Shown: positions 25,711 to 35,472, numbered from the stretch's first letter. The stretch: 64,000 nt of DNA from Actinomycetota bacterium (GCA_005884115.1 VAXW01000002.1:248001-312000); one strand, 5' to 3'. Notes: generated by a model not told the origin, from the letters alone. Numbers and translations are program-made.

Positions 25711-25833
25711 AGCTTCGCGCGCGCCCCGCGCTCTGCCTCGCACGCCGGCGCGGACGCCCGGCACGCGACCCCTCGCGGCGCGAGCGAGCCGTGCAGGCTC
25801 GCCGAAGCCGCTCCTCTGAGCTGAACAGCCGGT

Positions 25834-27147
25834 CTAGCTCGAGGAGCCTGCCTGCCGCAGCAGCGCGCCCGTCGTCCCTTCCAGGATCTTGCGCCAGGCG
25901 CTCACGTGCTCGCGCTCGGTGTCGAAGTGCTCGACCACCTTGCGCACTCGTGCTCCCGAGATCTCGATCCCGTGGCGGTCCGCGATTTCGCGGTAGCGGG
26001 CGTACTCGCCGGCCAGGTGTTTGGTCACCGACTCGAAGCCGTGGCGAGCGATCTCGACGCGCGAGGTGAAGTTCATCATCGAGGTCTGGAACATGAGCTC
26101 GTCGGTCGGTTCGGGCTCGATCAGCACGATGTCGACGCCCGGATAGCGCCGCTCCCAGCCCTTGGCCAGTTCGTGCAGGCGCTGGTGTGCGACTAGCTTG
26201 AACACCTGATAGCCGATCTGCGGAAAGCCCATGTCCGACACGCGCCGCGGGCGCGTCCCGCCCAGCGTGCGCACGGTGGAGGTGAAGTCGTTCACGAACG
26301 GCACGATCGGGTTGATGACCACGATCAGCTTCGCGCCCGCCTGCACCGCGATATCGAGGTTGGTCGTCGAGACGATCCCGCCGTCGATCAGCTCGCGGTC
26401 CTCGACGCGCACCGGCGCATACACCATCGGCAGCGCGCCCGACGCGCGCACCGCTTTGGAGATCGGGACGTCGGCCGAGTCGACGCCGAACACGACCCGC
26501 TCGCACGTGTCCAGGTCCGTGGCGGTGATGTAGAGCTCGTTCGGCAACTCCCTGAAGTCGTCCGTGCGCCCGGGCTCGTTGAGCACCGTGTGCAGGTACT
26601 TCTCGATCCCCTCGCCCGTGTACGCGCCCGAGGGCAGTCCCTCCGCGAGCCCCAGCATGACGTCCATCAGCGAGACGCTCCCGCGCTGGGAGAACATCTG
26701 TTTTGCCAGCTCCGCGGCCCTGATCGGCATCACGGCGCCCTTGCGAATGAACTCGCGCACGTTGAGGTGCAGCAGGTCGCTGAGGTCGACGTCCTTGAAC
26801 GGCTGGTGACCCTGCTGGGTCACGACGCTCATCATCTCCTCCGGCGTGATCCCGTTGGCGCACAGGGCAGCGATGAACGCGCCCGCCGAGGTCCCCACGT
26901 AGACGTCGAACTGCGTGACCGTGCTGTTCAGGGTCAGCAGGTCCAGCGCGCGCAGCGCGCCTATCTCGTACACCCCGCCCGTGAACCCGCCGCCGCCCAG
27001 CACGAGCGCGGTCTTGTCCGGACGCGGCCGCCTGCGCCGCTCGACCGACTCCTGCCGGCCCACCCCGCGCGCCGCCATCCTGGCCCGCCGCTTGGCTGCC
27101 GCCCCCTTGCCCTTGGCCGTCGGTTCGAGCTTGACAACCTTGCCCAT
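25834..27147 (-). CDS. Patatin-like phospholipase
   Basis: A 437-residue protein. After a basic ~45-residue N-terminus, the oxyanion loop G-G-G-G-F-T-G-G sits at 51-58, the nucleophile elbow G-T-S-A-G at 85-89 (Ser87), and the catalytic Asp in I-D-G-G (Asp255). This Ser-Asp dyad is diagnostic of patatin lipid acyl hydrolases. No signal peptide or membrane helix is visible. The C-terminal ~150 residues, with many charged helices, are outside the core. The start codon lies only 22 bp from the GTG start of the divergent D,D-carboxypeptidase gene. Confidence 0.93.
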   Translation of the reverse strand: MGKVVKLEPTAKGKGAAAKRRARMAARGVGRQESVERRRRPRPDKTALVLGGGGFTGGVYEIGALRALDLLTLNSTVTQFDVYVGTSAGAFIAALCANGITPEEMMSVVTQQGHQPFKDVDLSDLLHLNVREFIRKGAVMPIRAAELAKQMFSQRGSVSLMDVMLGLAEGLPSGAYTGEGIEKYLHTVLNEPGRTDDFRELPNELYITATDLDTCERVVFGVDSADVPISKAVRASGALPMVYAPVRVEDRELIDGGIVSTTNLDIAVQAGAKLIVVINPIVPFVNDFTSTVRTLGGTRPRRVSDMGFPQIGYQVFKLVAHQRLHELAKGWERRYPGVDIVLIEPEPTDELMFQTSMMNFTSRVEIARHGFESVTKHLAGEYARYREIADRHGIEISGARVRKVVEHFDTEREHVSAWRKILEGTTGALLRQAGSSS

Positions 27148-27169
27148 GGCAGCTTCATTCTACGGGCAC

Positions 27170-28552
27170 GTGACCCTGAAGTCCTTTTTGCGGGCCGCGC
27201 GCGGGCGCGCGATTGCGCGCGCACCTGGGCGCGGGCGGGTCGGGCGCCGGCGTGCGGGGGCTGCGCCCCTGCGAGCCTGGCTGGCTTGGAGCGCCGCCGC
27301 GCTGGGCGCTGCTGCGCCGGGCGCCGCCCTCCTGACCAGCGCGCCTGCCGCCCAGGCACAGGGGCCCGACCTGGCGGCCGTGCAGAGCGACCTAGCGCAC
27401 CAGATGCGCCTCGCCGGCGCCCTCTCGAGCGCGTACGTCTACGACCTCACCACGAATCAAGCCCTCTTTTCCGAACGCGCAAGCGTCATGCGACCGCCGG
27501 CCTCGGTCGAGAAGCTCTACACCGCCACCGCCGCGCTAGCGCTGATGGGCCCGACGGCGCGCCTCTCGACGAGCGTGCTGGGCACGGGGCAGCTCAGCGT
27601 CGCAGGCGTGTGGGAAGGGGACCTCTACCTGCGCGGCGGCGGAGATCCCACGTTCGGGAGCAGCGCCTTCATCGGCAGCCACTACGGCGGCCTCGGCGCG
27701 AGCGTCGCCGCCCTCGCCTCTCAGCTGCGCCAGGCCGGGATCCGCGCCGTGAGCGGGTCGATCCTCGGCGATGAGTCGCTCTTCGACGCCCGCCGCGGCG
27801 AGCCCTCGAGCGGCTACGCCTTGGACCCGTTCCTGGTAGGCAGGCTGAGCGCGCTGGCCTTCAACCGCGGGGCGACCGGCTCGCTGCACGGCGCCTCCGC
27901 GCCGGCAGCCTACGCCGCCCAGCAGCTCAGATCGGCGCTGAGCGCGGCCGGGGTGCGGGTCGCCTCTCGCGCCCGCGCCGGAATTGCGCCCCCGGGCGCG
28001 CTGCTGCTCGCGCAGGTGCAATCGCCCACGCTCGCCCAGCTGCTCGCGCTCACGCTCCCTTCCTCCGACAACTTCTTCGCCGAGACGCTGCTGAAGGACA
28101 TCGGCGCGCGCTTCGGGGGCGCGGGCACGACCGCCGCGGGAGCGGCCGTGGCGAGCCGCACGATCGCCAGGCTGCTCCGCATCCACGCGCGCATCGTCGA
28201 CGGCTCCGGGCTCTCGCGCTCCGACCGCACCTCTGCCTTCCAGGTCGGCGAGCTGCTCGTCGCCCTCGCCCCCACGCCGCTCGGAGCACCGCTGCGCAGC
28301 TCGCTGGCCGTCGCCGGACGCAGCGGGACGCTCGCGGGGCGCATGCGCCGCACGGCGGCCGCGGGACGCTGCCAGGGCAAGACCGGGACCCTCATCGGGG
28401 CGTCTAACCTGGTCGGCTACTGCCTGTCCTCAAACGGCCATCAGCTCGCCTTCGCGATCTTCACCGACGGCGTGGCGACCTCGTTCGCACACCACGTTCA
28501 GGACCACATCGTGATCACGCTCGCCAGCTCCAGCCTCACCCCGCCCGCCTGA
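27170..28552 (+). CDS. dacB: D-alanyl-D-alanine carboxypeptidase/endopeptidase (PBP4, peptidase S13)
   Basis: A 460-residue exported peptidoglycan hydrolase. A basic n-region and a hydrophobic segment (A-W-L-A-W-S-A-A-A-L-G-A-A-A-P-G) ending near A-Q-A form the signal peptide. All three penicillin-binding motifs are present: S-V-E-K with Ser112, S-D-N at about 299-301, and K-T-G at about 404-406. The long insert between the first two motifs is typical of class C PBP4. It trims or opens peptide cross-links outside the membrane. GTG 27170 is the earliest plausible start; a TTG six codons on is possible. It is divergent from the patatin gene. Confidence 0.92.
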   Translation: MTLKSFLRAARGRAIARAPGRGRVGRRRAGAAPLRAWLAWSAAALGAAAPGAALLTSAPAAQAQGPDLAAVQSDLAHQMRLAGALSSAYVYDLTTNQALFSERASVMRPPASVEKLYTATAALALMGPTARLSTSVLGTGQLSVAGVWEGDLYLRGGGDPTFGSSAFIGSHYGGLGASVAALASQLRQAGIRAVSGSILGDESLFDARRGEPSSGYALDPFLVGRLSALAFNRGATGSLHGASAPAAYAAQQLRSALSAAGVRVASRARAGIAPPGALLLAQVQSPTLAQLLALTLPSSDNFFAETLLKDIGARFGGAGTTAAGAAVASRTIARLLRIHARIVDGSGLSRSDRTSAFQVGELLVALAPTPLGAPLRSSLAVAGRSGTLAGRMRRTAAAGRCQGKTGTLIGASNLVGYCLSSNGHQLAFAIFTDGVATSFAHHVQDHIVITLASSSLTPPA

Positions 28553-28641
28553 GGTCAGATCGCCTCGCTCGCGCGGCCCTCCGCGGCCGGTCTTCGCCGC
28601 CCCGTCGTCTCGCCCGGGCGCGGCCTGCCGGCGCCGCCGTG

Positions 28642-30681
28642 CTACCGCTCGAGCATGCGCCTCAGGGCGGCCTCATCGAGGACCTGAACCTCCAGGCGCT
28701 CGGCCTTCTGCAGCTTGGCGCCTGGGCTCTCGCCCGCGACCACGTAGTCGGTGTTGCGCGACACCGACCCCGTCACGCGCCCGCCCGCCGCCATGATCCG
28801 CTCCGTGGCCTGCTCGCGCGACCACTCGGGCAGCGATCCCGTGAGCACCAGCGTCTTGCCCGCAAGCGGCCCCTGCGAGGGCGCCGGGCCATCCTCGCGC
28901 AGGCGCAGGCCTAGCTCGCGCAGGTCCTCGATCAGCGCGCGCATGCGCTCGTCATCGAGCTGCTCGCGGATCACGCTCGCCATCTTCTCGCCGATCCCCG
29001 GCGTTTCGGCGATCTGCTGCTCGGAGGCGCCGAGAAGCGAGTCGATCTCGCGAAAGCGCTGCGCGAGGTTCCTGGCCGTGACCTCGCCCACCTCCTCGAT
29101 GCCGAGCGCAAACAGAACGCGCGCAAACGGCCGCTCCCTCGACGCCGCGATCGCCCGCAGCAGGTTCCTCGCCGACAGCTCGGCGAAGCCCTCGAGCTGC
29201 ACCAGCTGCGCCTGCTCGAGGCGGTAGAAGTCGCCAGCCGTGCGCACCAGCCCTCGCTCCTGCAGCAGCGCAACCTGCTTCTCACCGAGTCCCTCGATCT
29301 CCATCGCGCCGCGCGAGACGAAGTGCTTGAGCAGCTGCCATCTGCGCGCCGGGCAGTCCCGGTTCGGACACTTAGTAAACACGGCATCCGCCGGCTTGAC
29401 CGTCTCCGTCTTGCAGAACGGGCACCTCGCCGGCGGGCGCGGGATCCGCGGCCGTCCCTTGCGCTCGACCACGTGCGGCGCCGGCGAGACGACCTGCGGG
29501 ATCACGTCGCCGGCACGCAGCACGATCACCTCCTCGCCCGCCCTGATGTCCTTGCGCCTCAGGTCCTCCTCGTTGTGGAGCGTGGCCATGCCGATGCGCA
29601 CGCCGCCCACTTCGACCGGCTCGAGCACCGCGTAGGGGTGCAGGTCGCCGAACTTACCCACGTTCCAGGCGACCCGCTCCAGGCGCGTCACCGCCGTCGT
29701 CGGGGGGAACTTCCACGCCACCGCCCAGCGCGGGTCGCGGCCCACAGAGCCCAGGCGCCGCTGCAGCTCCAGATCGTCGACCTTCACGACCGCGCCATCG
29801 ATCTCGAAGTCGAGATCTCCCCGGCGCTCCTGCCACTGCAGGCACTGCGCGATCACCTCCTGCTCGCCCGCAAGCCGCTGGATGTCGTCGTTGACGCGGA
29901 AACCGTGCCCGCGCAGCCACTCAAGCGCCTGCCAGTGAGACTCGAACGACAGGCTCTCGTCGGTCACCCCGACCTGATAGCACCAGATCGACAGCGGACG
30001 CCCGACCGCGTCGGCGGGGTCCAGCTGGCGCACCGTGCCCGCGGCCGAGTTGCGCGGGTTCATGAACGTCGAGAGCCCCGCTTCGGCGCGGCGCTCGTTG
30101 AGCGCCGTGAAGTCGGCGAGCGACATGTACAACTCTCCGCGCACCTCCAATAGCCGCGGGGCGCCCTGCACGCGCAGGGGTATCGCTCCGATCGTGCGCA
30201 GGATGTGCGTGACGTCCTCGCCGATGCGTCCGTCGCCCCTTGTCGCGCCGCGCTCGAGCACCCCGTCGCGGTACACGAGGCTGATCGCCAGCCCGTCGAT
30301 CTTCGGCTCGACCACGAAGTCGAACTGCGGCGCAGCGATGCCCTCGCGGGCGAGGTGATTGCGCATGCGCTCGACCCACGCCGTGAGCTCCTGCTCGGAG
30401 CGCGCGTTGGGGAGCGAGAGCATCGGCTCCAGGTGTTCGACCTTCTGCAGGCGGCTCACCGGCGCGCCGCCGACCCGCTGCGTCGGCGAATCCGCCGTCA
30501 GCAGCGACGGGTGCTGCCGCTCGAGCTCGCGCAGCTCATCCAGCAGGCGGTCGTACTCGTCGTCTCCGATCTCCGGGTCGTCGAGGACGTAGTAGCGGTG
30601 CGCGTGATGGTCCAGCTCGCGGCGCAGCTCCGCGGCCCTGGCGATCTGTTGCCGAGTCGGCGCCTCCCGCTGCGCGCTCAC
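28642..30681 (-). CDS. ligA: NAD-dependent DNA ligase LigA
   Basis: A 679-residue ligase with the full bacterial domain order: Ia domain with H-H-A-H-R-Y-Y (NAD binding), adenylation domain with E-P-K-I-D-G-L (Lys127 becomes adenylated), OB fold, a four-Cys zinc finger at about 418-440 (C-P-F-C ... C-P-N-R-D-C), helix-hairpin-helix repeats, and a C-terminal BRCT domain starting near residue 595 (L-A-G-K-T-L-V-L-T-G). It seals nicks in replication and repair. Its start overlaps the surE stop by 4 bp (ATGA), indicating translational coupling. Confidence 0.97.
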   Translation of the reverse strand: MSAQREAPTRQQIARAAELRRELDHHAHRYYVLDDPEIGDDEYDRLLDELRELERQHPSLLTADSPTQRVGGAPVSRLQKVEHLEPMLSLPNARSEQELTAWVERMRNHLAREGIAAPQFDFVVEPKIDGLAISLVYRDGVLERGATRGDGRIGEDVTHILRTIGAIPLRVQGAPRLLEVRGELYMSLADFTALNERRAEAGLSTFMNPRNSAAGTVRQLDPADAVGRPLSIWCYQVGVTDESLSFESHWQALEWLRGHGFRVNDDIQRLAGEQEVIAQCLQWQERRGDLDFEIDGAVVKVDDLELQRRLGSVGRDPRWAVAWKFPPTTAVTRLERVAWNVGKFGDLHPYAVLEPVEVGGVRIGMATLHNEEDLRRKDIRAGEEVIVLRAGDVIPQVVSPAPHVVERKGRPRIPRPPARCPFCKTETVKPADAVFTKCPNRDCPARRWQLLKHFVSRGAMEIEGLGEKQVALLQERGLVRTAGDFYRLEQAQLVQLEGFAELSARNLLRAIAASRERPFARVLFALGIEEVGEVTARNLAQRFREIDSLLGASEQQIAETPGIGEKMASVIREQLDDERMRALIEDLRELGLRLREDGPAPSQGPLAGKTLVLTGSLPEWSREQATERIMAAGGRVTGSVSRNTDYVVAGESPGAKLQKAERLEVQVLDEAALRRMLER

Positions 30682-31496
30682 GGTGCGTCGTGGGCGACGG
30701 GAGCCAGCAGTTCGTCGAGGTTGAAGCGCCGCAGCGCCTCCAGGCTCGGCCTGTCGGTGAGATCGAAGTGGATCGGCGTGACCGCGATCCGCCCCGCCGC
30801 AACCGCCGCCAGGTCGGTGCCGGGCTCGTCGTGGAAGCCGGGGTCCGCGCCGTAGATCCAGTAGCGCCGGCGATGCTCCTCCTCGCGCTCGAGCTTGAGC
30901 TCATCGCGGTAGATGCGCTTACCCAAGCTCGTGACCTCGACGCCGCTCGGCGTGCCCGCGGGCACGTTGATGTTCAAAAGCGTCCTCCCCGGAAGCGGCA
31001 CGTCCTCGATGCGCTCCACCAGCCTGGCCACGAACGCGGCCGCTACCTCGAAGCCGAACCCGCCGTCGTAGCGGAAGTCCAGGGCCCTCGCGCCAGACTG
31101 CTGCGAGACAGCGATCGCCGGGAGGCCCAGGACCACTCCCTCGAGCGCCGCGGCGACGGTGCCCGAGTAGGTGATGTCATCGCCCAGGTTGGCGCCGTGG
31201 TTGATGCCCGAGACGACCAGATCGGCAGCGAAGTCCTGCACCAGGCCGAGGCTCGCCAGGCGCACGCAATCCACCGGCGTCCCGTCGCTGGCGTATCCGA
31301 CCGTGCCATCCGAGAACGGCACCTCCGTGACCCACAGAGGCCTGCGCGTCGTGATCGACCTCGCCATCGCCGAGCGGTTGCCGTCCGGCGCGATCACCGC
31401 CAGGCGCACGTCTTCAAGCCCGCTCAGCGCGCGGCGCATCGCCTGCAGCCCCTCGGCCTCGATCCCGTCGTCGTTGGTCAGGAGCACGTTCAGCAT
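30678..31496 (-). CDS. surE: 5'/3'-nucleotidase SurE
   Basis: A 272-residue protein starting at ATG 31496 (upstream open frame is a truA shadow). The metal-binding T-N-D-D-G is at residues 7-11, followed by A-P-D-G-N-R-S-A-M, V-S-G-I-N-H-G-A-N and Y-S-G-T-V-A-A-A-L-E-G, all hallmark SurE motifs. The enzyme dephosphorylates nucleoside monophosphates. It lies 164 bp after truA and overlaps ligA by 4 bp. Confidence 0.96.
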   Translation of the reverse strand: MLNVLLTNDDGIEAEGLQAMRRALSGLEDVRLAVIAPDGNRSAMARSITTRRPLWVTEVPFSDGTVGYASDGTPVDCVRLASLGLVQDFAADLVVSGINHGANLGDDITYSGTVAAALEGVVLGLPAIAVSQQSGARALDFRYDGGFGFEVAAAFVARLVERIEDVPLPGRTLLNINVPAGTPSGVEVTSLGKRIYRDELKLEREEEHRRRYWIYGADPGFHDEPGTDLAAVAAGRIAVTPIHFDLTDRPSLEALRRFNLDELLAPVAHDAP

Positions 31497-31623
31497 TCCC
31501 AAGCCAGGATAGGGGCAGCTTCGGTCCCGGCCGTGAAGATCTGCGCCGTGCCGGCGTGCCCCCCAGAGCCTGCCGCGACCCCCGTCTGCGCGCCTAGGCG
31601 TAGGTCTGCGACGCGCCGGCTTG

Positions 31624-31651
31624 CCGGTGCCCGGCCGCGGCCGTGCACCGG
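31624..31651 (-). terminator. GC-rich hairpin downstream of truA
   Basis: A 7-bp stem (CCGGTGC/GCACCGG) encloses the self-complementary GGCCGCGGCC, 9 bp beyond the truA stop codon. No U-run follows on the minus strand. It may end or attenuate the alpha operon before surE-ligA. Confidence 0.4.
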
Positions 31652-31660
31652 GCTCTGCCG

Positions 31661-32398
31661 CTAGCCGTAGGAGACGCGCGCGAGCGCCAGCCCGTGTGCC
31701 GGCGCCGTGCGTCCGGCCTGCGAACGCGGCCTGCCCTGCAGCAGCTCGGCGAACTCCGACACCGTCCGCCGCCCGCTGGCCACCTCGAGCATCGTGCCCA
31801 CGAGCACGCGGTTCATGTGCCTGAGGAACATGTCGGCCTCGATCCAGAACTCCAGCACCTCGCCGCTCGCGCGCCACTCGGCCGCCAGCACACAGCAGTG
31901 GAAGTAGGAGTGATCGCTTTCGCTCGGTGTGAACGCCCTGAAGTCGTGCCTCCCCCGCACCAGGTCCGCGCACGCGTGCAGCGCGTCCACGTCGAGCGGA
32001 CCCGCCCACCAGAACGCGCGCGTGCGCTCGAACGCGCTGCGCGCGCGCCGCGCCAGCACGCGGTAGCAGTAGGTGCGGCTGCGCGCGTCCCGCCGCGCGT
32101 CGAACGAACGCGCAGCCGGCTCCGCCGCGAGAACCGCCACGTCGTCGTCCAGCAGTCCGTTCAGCCGCGCCGGATCGACTGCCTCGTGCGAGTAGCTGGC
32201 GACCTGGCCCCACGCGTGGACGCCCCGATCGGTGCGCCCGGCGACCCTCAACCTCAGCGGCCGGCCGTCGCTGCCCGTCTCGCCGAGTACGGTCCAGAGC
32301 GCCCGCTCGACCTCCTCCTGCACCGTACGCATGCCCGGCTGGCGTCCCCAGCCGGCGAAGGCGGTGCCGTCATACTCGAGCGTTAGCTTCGTGACCAT
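31661..32398 (-). CDS. truA: tRNA pseudouridine(38-40) synthase TruA
   Basis: A 245-residue protein; ATG 32398 begins M-V-T-K-L-T-L-E-Y-D-G-T. The catalytic Asp lies in A-G-R-T-D-R-G-V-H-A (Asp57), and Y-C-Y-R-V-L and D-A-L-H-A-C-A follow. The late R-H-M-N-R-V-L-V-G-T motif closes the active site. It modifies the anticodon arm of tRNAs. Position after rplQ is the usual bacterial arrangement. Confidence 0.95.
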   Translation of the reverse strand: MVTKLTLEYDGTAFAGWGRQPGMRTVQEEVERALWTVLGETGSDGRPLRLRVAGRTDRGVHAWGQVASYSHEAVDPARLNGLLDDDVAVLAAEPAARSFDARRDARSRTYCYRVLARRARSAFERTRAFWWAGPLDVDALHACADLVRGRHDFRAFTPSESDHSYFHCCVLAAEWRASGEVLEFWIEADMFLRHMNRVLVGTMLEVASGRRTVSEFAELLQGRPRSQAGRTAPAHGLALARVSYG

Positions 32399-32439
32399 CC
32401 CGGCTGCCCCCATCGCGGCTGCCCGCCGCGCCGGAGAAC

Positions 32440-32793
32440 TCAGACGAGCTCGATGAAGACCATCTCCGTCGAATCGCTACGGCGCGGGCCGAGCTTGAGG
32501 ATGCGCGTATAGCCGCCCGCGCGCTGCGCATAGCGCGGCGCGAGTTCCTCGAACAGCTTGTGCACCGCGAACTTGTCCTGCGAGAGCGTCGAGAGCGCCT
32601 GGCGGCGCGCGTGCAGATCGCCGCGCTTGGCCAGCGTGATCAGCTTCTCGATCTCCGGCTTGACCGCCTTCGCCTTGGCCTGCGTGGTCCTCACGCGCTC
32701 GTGCTCGATGATCTCCTTGCTCAGGTTCATGAGCAGCGACTTGCGATGGGCGCTGTCGCGGCTGAGCTTGTGCCTGTTCTTCTGGTGTCTCAT
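32440..32793 (-). CDS. rplQ: 50S ribosomal protein L17
   Basis: A 117-residue protein, M-R-H-Q-K-N-R-H-K-L-S-R-D-S-A-H-R at the N-terminus and R-I-L-K-L-G-P-R-R-S-D near the end, standard for L17. It is the last ribosomal gene of the alpha operon, 104 bp after rpoA, with truA following after 41 bp. No unusual extension. Confidence 0.97.
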   Translation of the reverse strand: MRHQKNRHKLSRDSAHRKSLLMNLSKEIIEHERVRTTQAKAKAVKPEIEKLITLAKRGDLHARRQALSTLSQDKFAVHKLFEELAPRYAQRAGGYTRILKLGPRRSDSTEMVFIELV

Positions 32794-32897
32794 GGCCTTG
32801 TCCTGTTCAGTCGCGGGCGCGTGCGGGGGTTGGCGCCGGGTTGGCCTTGGCCGCGCCGCCGCGCCGCCCTGCCTGCCGGCCGCAGCTCGACCCCCGC

Positions 32898-33872
32898 TCA
32901 GTCCTCCCGCAGCGAGAGACCGCGAGCGTGAAGCGTTTCGATCACCTCGTCGATCGACTTCTTGCCGAAGTTGGGAATCGCGTTGAGCTCCGCCTCCGAC
33001 TTTGAGATCAAATCGCCGACCGTCTGAATGCCCGCGCGCTTGAGGCAGTTGTAGGAGCGGACTCCAAGCTCGAGCTCCTCGATCAGGATGCTCCACTCCT
33101 CGCCCTGCAGCGCCGCCGGAGCACCGGCGCCCACGGCCAGGCCGTGCCCGTCGAGCGCGCCGCCCGGCGTCGCACGCAGCTCCTGGATGCGATCGGCGTC
33201 GGTGAAGATCGCGAGCTGGGAGATGAGCAGCTCGGCGGCCTCGCGCAGCGCAGCCTGGGGGTCGATCGAGCCATCGGTCTCGATGTCCAGCGTGAGCTTG
33301 TCGAAGTCCGTCTTCTGCCCCACGCGGGCCTGCTCGACCGCGTATGCGACGCGCCTCACCGGCGAGAAGATCGAGTCGATCGGGATCACCCCGATCGGCT
33401 GGTCCGGCGACTTGTTCTCCTCGGCGGGTCTGTACCCGCGGCCCCTGCCGATCGTCATGTAGAGCTCGAGCTTGGTTTTCTTCTCGAGCGTCGCCACGTG
33501 GACGTCGGGGTTGAGGATCTCCACGCCCGCCGGCAGATCGATGTCTTTGGCCGTGATCTCACCTGGCCCCGTGACCACCAGCGGAGCCTCGACCTCGCTG
33601 GCGTCCGAGTGCATGCGGCAGACCACGCCCTTGAGGTTGAGCACGATGTCGGTCACGTCCTCCTTGACGCCGCCGATCGTCGAGAACTCGTGCGCGACGC
33701 CCTCGATACGCACGCTTGTCACGGCCGCCCCCGAGAGCGATGAGAGCAGCACGCGCCGCAGCGAGTTGCCGAACGTGTAGCCAAATCCGCGATCGAGCGG
33801 CTCGATCGTGAACGTGCCGCGGTTCTGCTCCACCGACTCGCTTGTGATTCGGGGGATTTGAAAGTCGAGCAT
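32898..33872 (-). CDS. rpoA: DNA-directed RNA polymerase subunit alpha
   Basis: A 324-residue subunit. The N-terminal domain (to ~230) that dimerises and nucleates core assembly contains G-Y-T-F-G-N-S-L-R-R-V-L-L-S-S. After a ~25-residue linker, the C-terminal domain (from ~255) carries E-L-E-L-G-V-R-S-Y-N-C-L-K-R-A-G-I and the helix-hairpin-helix ending K-K-S-I-D-E-V, used for UP-element and activator contacts. The start ATG at 33872 is set by homology; the frame upstream is open but is an rpsD shadow. Confidence 0.98.
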   Translation of the reverse strand: MLDFQIPRITSESVEQNRGTFTIEPLDRGFGYTFGNSLRRVLLSSLSGAAVTSVRIEGVAHEFSTIGGVKEDVTDIVLNLKGVVCRMHSDASEVEAPLVVTGPGEITAKDIDLPAGVEILNPDVHVATLEKKTKLELYMTIGRGRGYRPAEENKSPDQPIGVIPIDSIFSPVRRVAYAVEQARVGQKTDFDKLTLDIETDGSIDPQAALREAAELLISQLAIFTDADRIQELRATPGGALDGHGLAVGAGAPAALQGEEWSILIEELELGVRSYNCLKRAGIQTVGDLISKSEAELNAIPNFGKKSIDEVIETLHARGLSLRED

Positions 33873-33961
33873 CAGAGTCCTAACGTCGTTTTGGTCTGGC
33901 GCCACGTGGCTCGCGACGCCGCTGCGGGATGCCCCGCACGCGGCGGGGCGTTTAGGGTCTT

Positions 33962-34582
33962 CTACTTCGAGTACAGCTCGACGATGAGCTGCTCCTGCAC
34001 CGGGGCAGCGACCTCGCGCCGCTCCGGCTTGCGCAGCACCTTGGCCGTGAGCGACTCGTGGTCGGCCTGTAGCCACGCGGGGATCTGTCCGGTGAGCTCG
34101 GTCGCGTCCCTGACGACTTGCGTCGCCGGCGTGTCCGCCTTGATCGCGATCACCTCGCCCGGGCGCACCTGGTAGGAGGGAATGTTCACGCGGCGGCCGT
34201 TGACCGTCCAATGGCCGTGCCTGATGAGCTGTCGCGCCTGGCGCCTCGAAGCCGCGAATCCGAGGCGCACCAGCACGTTGTCCAGGCGACACTCCAGCAG
34301 CGCGAGCAGGTTCTCGCCCGTGATGCCTGGCTGGCGCGAAGCCTTGACGTAGTAGCCGTGGAACTGACGCTCGAGCACGCCGTAGTAGCGACGCGCCTTC
34401 TGCTTCTCGCGCAGCTGCACCCGGTACTCGCTCTGTTTCATGCGACCGCGTCCGTGCTCGCCGGGCGGGTAGGAGCGGCGCTCCACGCCGCACTTGTCCG
34501 TCAGGCAGCGCTCGCCCTTGAGGAACAGCTTCTGGCCCTCGCGGCGGCACTGCTTGCACTGTGGAGAGGTGTCCCTTGCCAT
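33962..34582 (-). CDS. rpsD: 30S ribosomal protein S4 (zinc-binding type)
   Basis: A 206-residue S4. The N-terminus has four Cys in the pattern C-x2-C-x13-C-x4-C (about residues 9-31), the zinc-binding C+ form. The RNA-binding S4 domain follows ([19 protein letters not shown]). S4 nucleates 16S rRNA folding and can repress alpha-operon translation in other bacteria. Confidence 0.97.
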   Translation of the reverse strand: MARDTSPQCKQCRREGQKLFLKGERCLTDKCGVERRSYPPGEHGRGRMKQSEYRVQLREKQKARRYYGVLERQFHGYYVKASRQPGITGENLLALLECRLDNVLVRLGFAASRRQARQLIRHGHWTVNGRRVNIPSYQVRPGEVIAIKADTPATQVVRDATELTGQIPAWLQADHESLTAKVLRKPERREVAAPVQEQLIVELYSK

Positions 34583-34614
34583 ATCGCCCGATCGCGTGCT
34601 CGTCCTCGCCCGTC

Positions 34615-35010
34615 CTACACCCGCCGCCGCTTGCGCGGCCTGCAGCCGTTGTGGGCCTGCGGGGTGACGTCCTTGACGCCCGTCACCTCCAAGCCCGCGG
34701 CCTGCAGCGATCGGATCGCAGTCTCACGACCCGAGCCTGGCCCCTTCACGAACACCTCGACCTTCACCAGCCCCTGCTCGAGGCCCTTGCGGGCGGCGGC
34801 GTCGGCAGTGACCTGGGCCGCGAACGGGGTCGACTTACGCGACCCCTTGAAGCCGGCGCCTCCCGCTGACTCCCAGGCGATCACGTTGCCCTGCGTGTCG
34901 GCGAGCGACACGATCGTGTTGTTGAACGACGTCTTGATGTGGGCCTGCCCGATCGGGATGTTCTTCTTGGGCTTGCGCCGGCCGCGGGCGCGTTTGGGAG
35001 CGGGGGGCAT
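34615..35010 (-). CDS. rpsK: 30S ribosomal protein S11
   Basis: A 131-residue S11 from ATG 35010; a TTG further upstream is less likely because it adds residues absent from the family. Motifs include [28 protein letters not shown] and the closing [16 protein letters not shown]. It is located on the 30S platform. Confidence 0.96.
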   Translation of the reverse strand: MPPAPKRARGRRKPKKNIPIGQAHIKTSFNNTIVSLADTQGNVIAWESAGGAGFKGSRKSTPFAAQVTADAAARKGLEQGLVKVEVFVKGPGSGRETAIRSLQAAGLEVTGVKDVTPQAHNGCRPRKRRRV

Positions 35011-35080
35011 CAGCTTCTGGCGGGCCCTCCCGACCCGCGCGCGCTCCAACGTGGCCGGTGTGCGATTCGCCGCAGCGCGC

Positions 35081-35464
35081 TCACTTCTTGCCCGCCCTCT
35101 TCTTGCCCGCCACCTGCATGCGCTTGGGGCCCTTGCGGGTGCGCGCGTTGGTCTTCGTGTTCTGTCCGCGCACCGGGAGTCCGCGTCGGTGTCGCAGTCC
35201 GCGGTAGCAGCCGATCTCCTGCAGCCGTTTGATGTCCTGCGAGCTCTCGCGCCGCAGGTCGCCCTCGACCGTGAGGCTCGAGTCGATCGCGTCGCGCAGC
35301 CTGGCGACCTCGTCCTCGGTCAGGTCGCGCACGTAGGTGTCGGGGCTCACGTCCACCTGCGCGAGCACCTTGTTGGCGGTGGGCCGGCCGATGCCGTAGA
35401 TGTAGGTGAGCCCGATCTCCGAGCGCTTGTTCAGCGGGAGGTTGACTCCCGCGATGCGTGCCAT
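35081..35464 (-). CDS. rpsM: 30S ribosomal protein S13
   Basis: A 127-residue S13 with [10 protein letters not shown] at the start, the Y-I-Y-G-I-G-R central helix turn and the [13 protein letters not shown] motif near the end, followed by a lysine-rich tail that reaches the P-site tRNA. It starts 8 bp after rpmJ. Confidence 0.97.
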   Translation of the reverse strand: MARIAGVNLPLNKRSEIGLTYIYGIGRPTANKVLAQVDVSPDTYVRDLTEDEVARLRDAIDSSLTVEGDLRRESSQDIKRLQEIGCYRGLRHRRGLPVRGQNTKTNARTRKGPKRMQVAGKKRAGKK

Positions 35465-35472
35465 CTAGCCCC

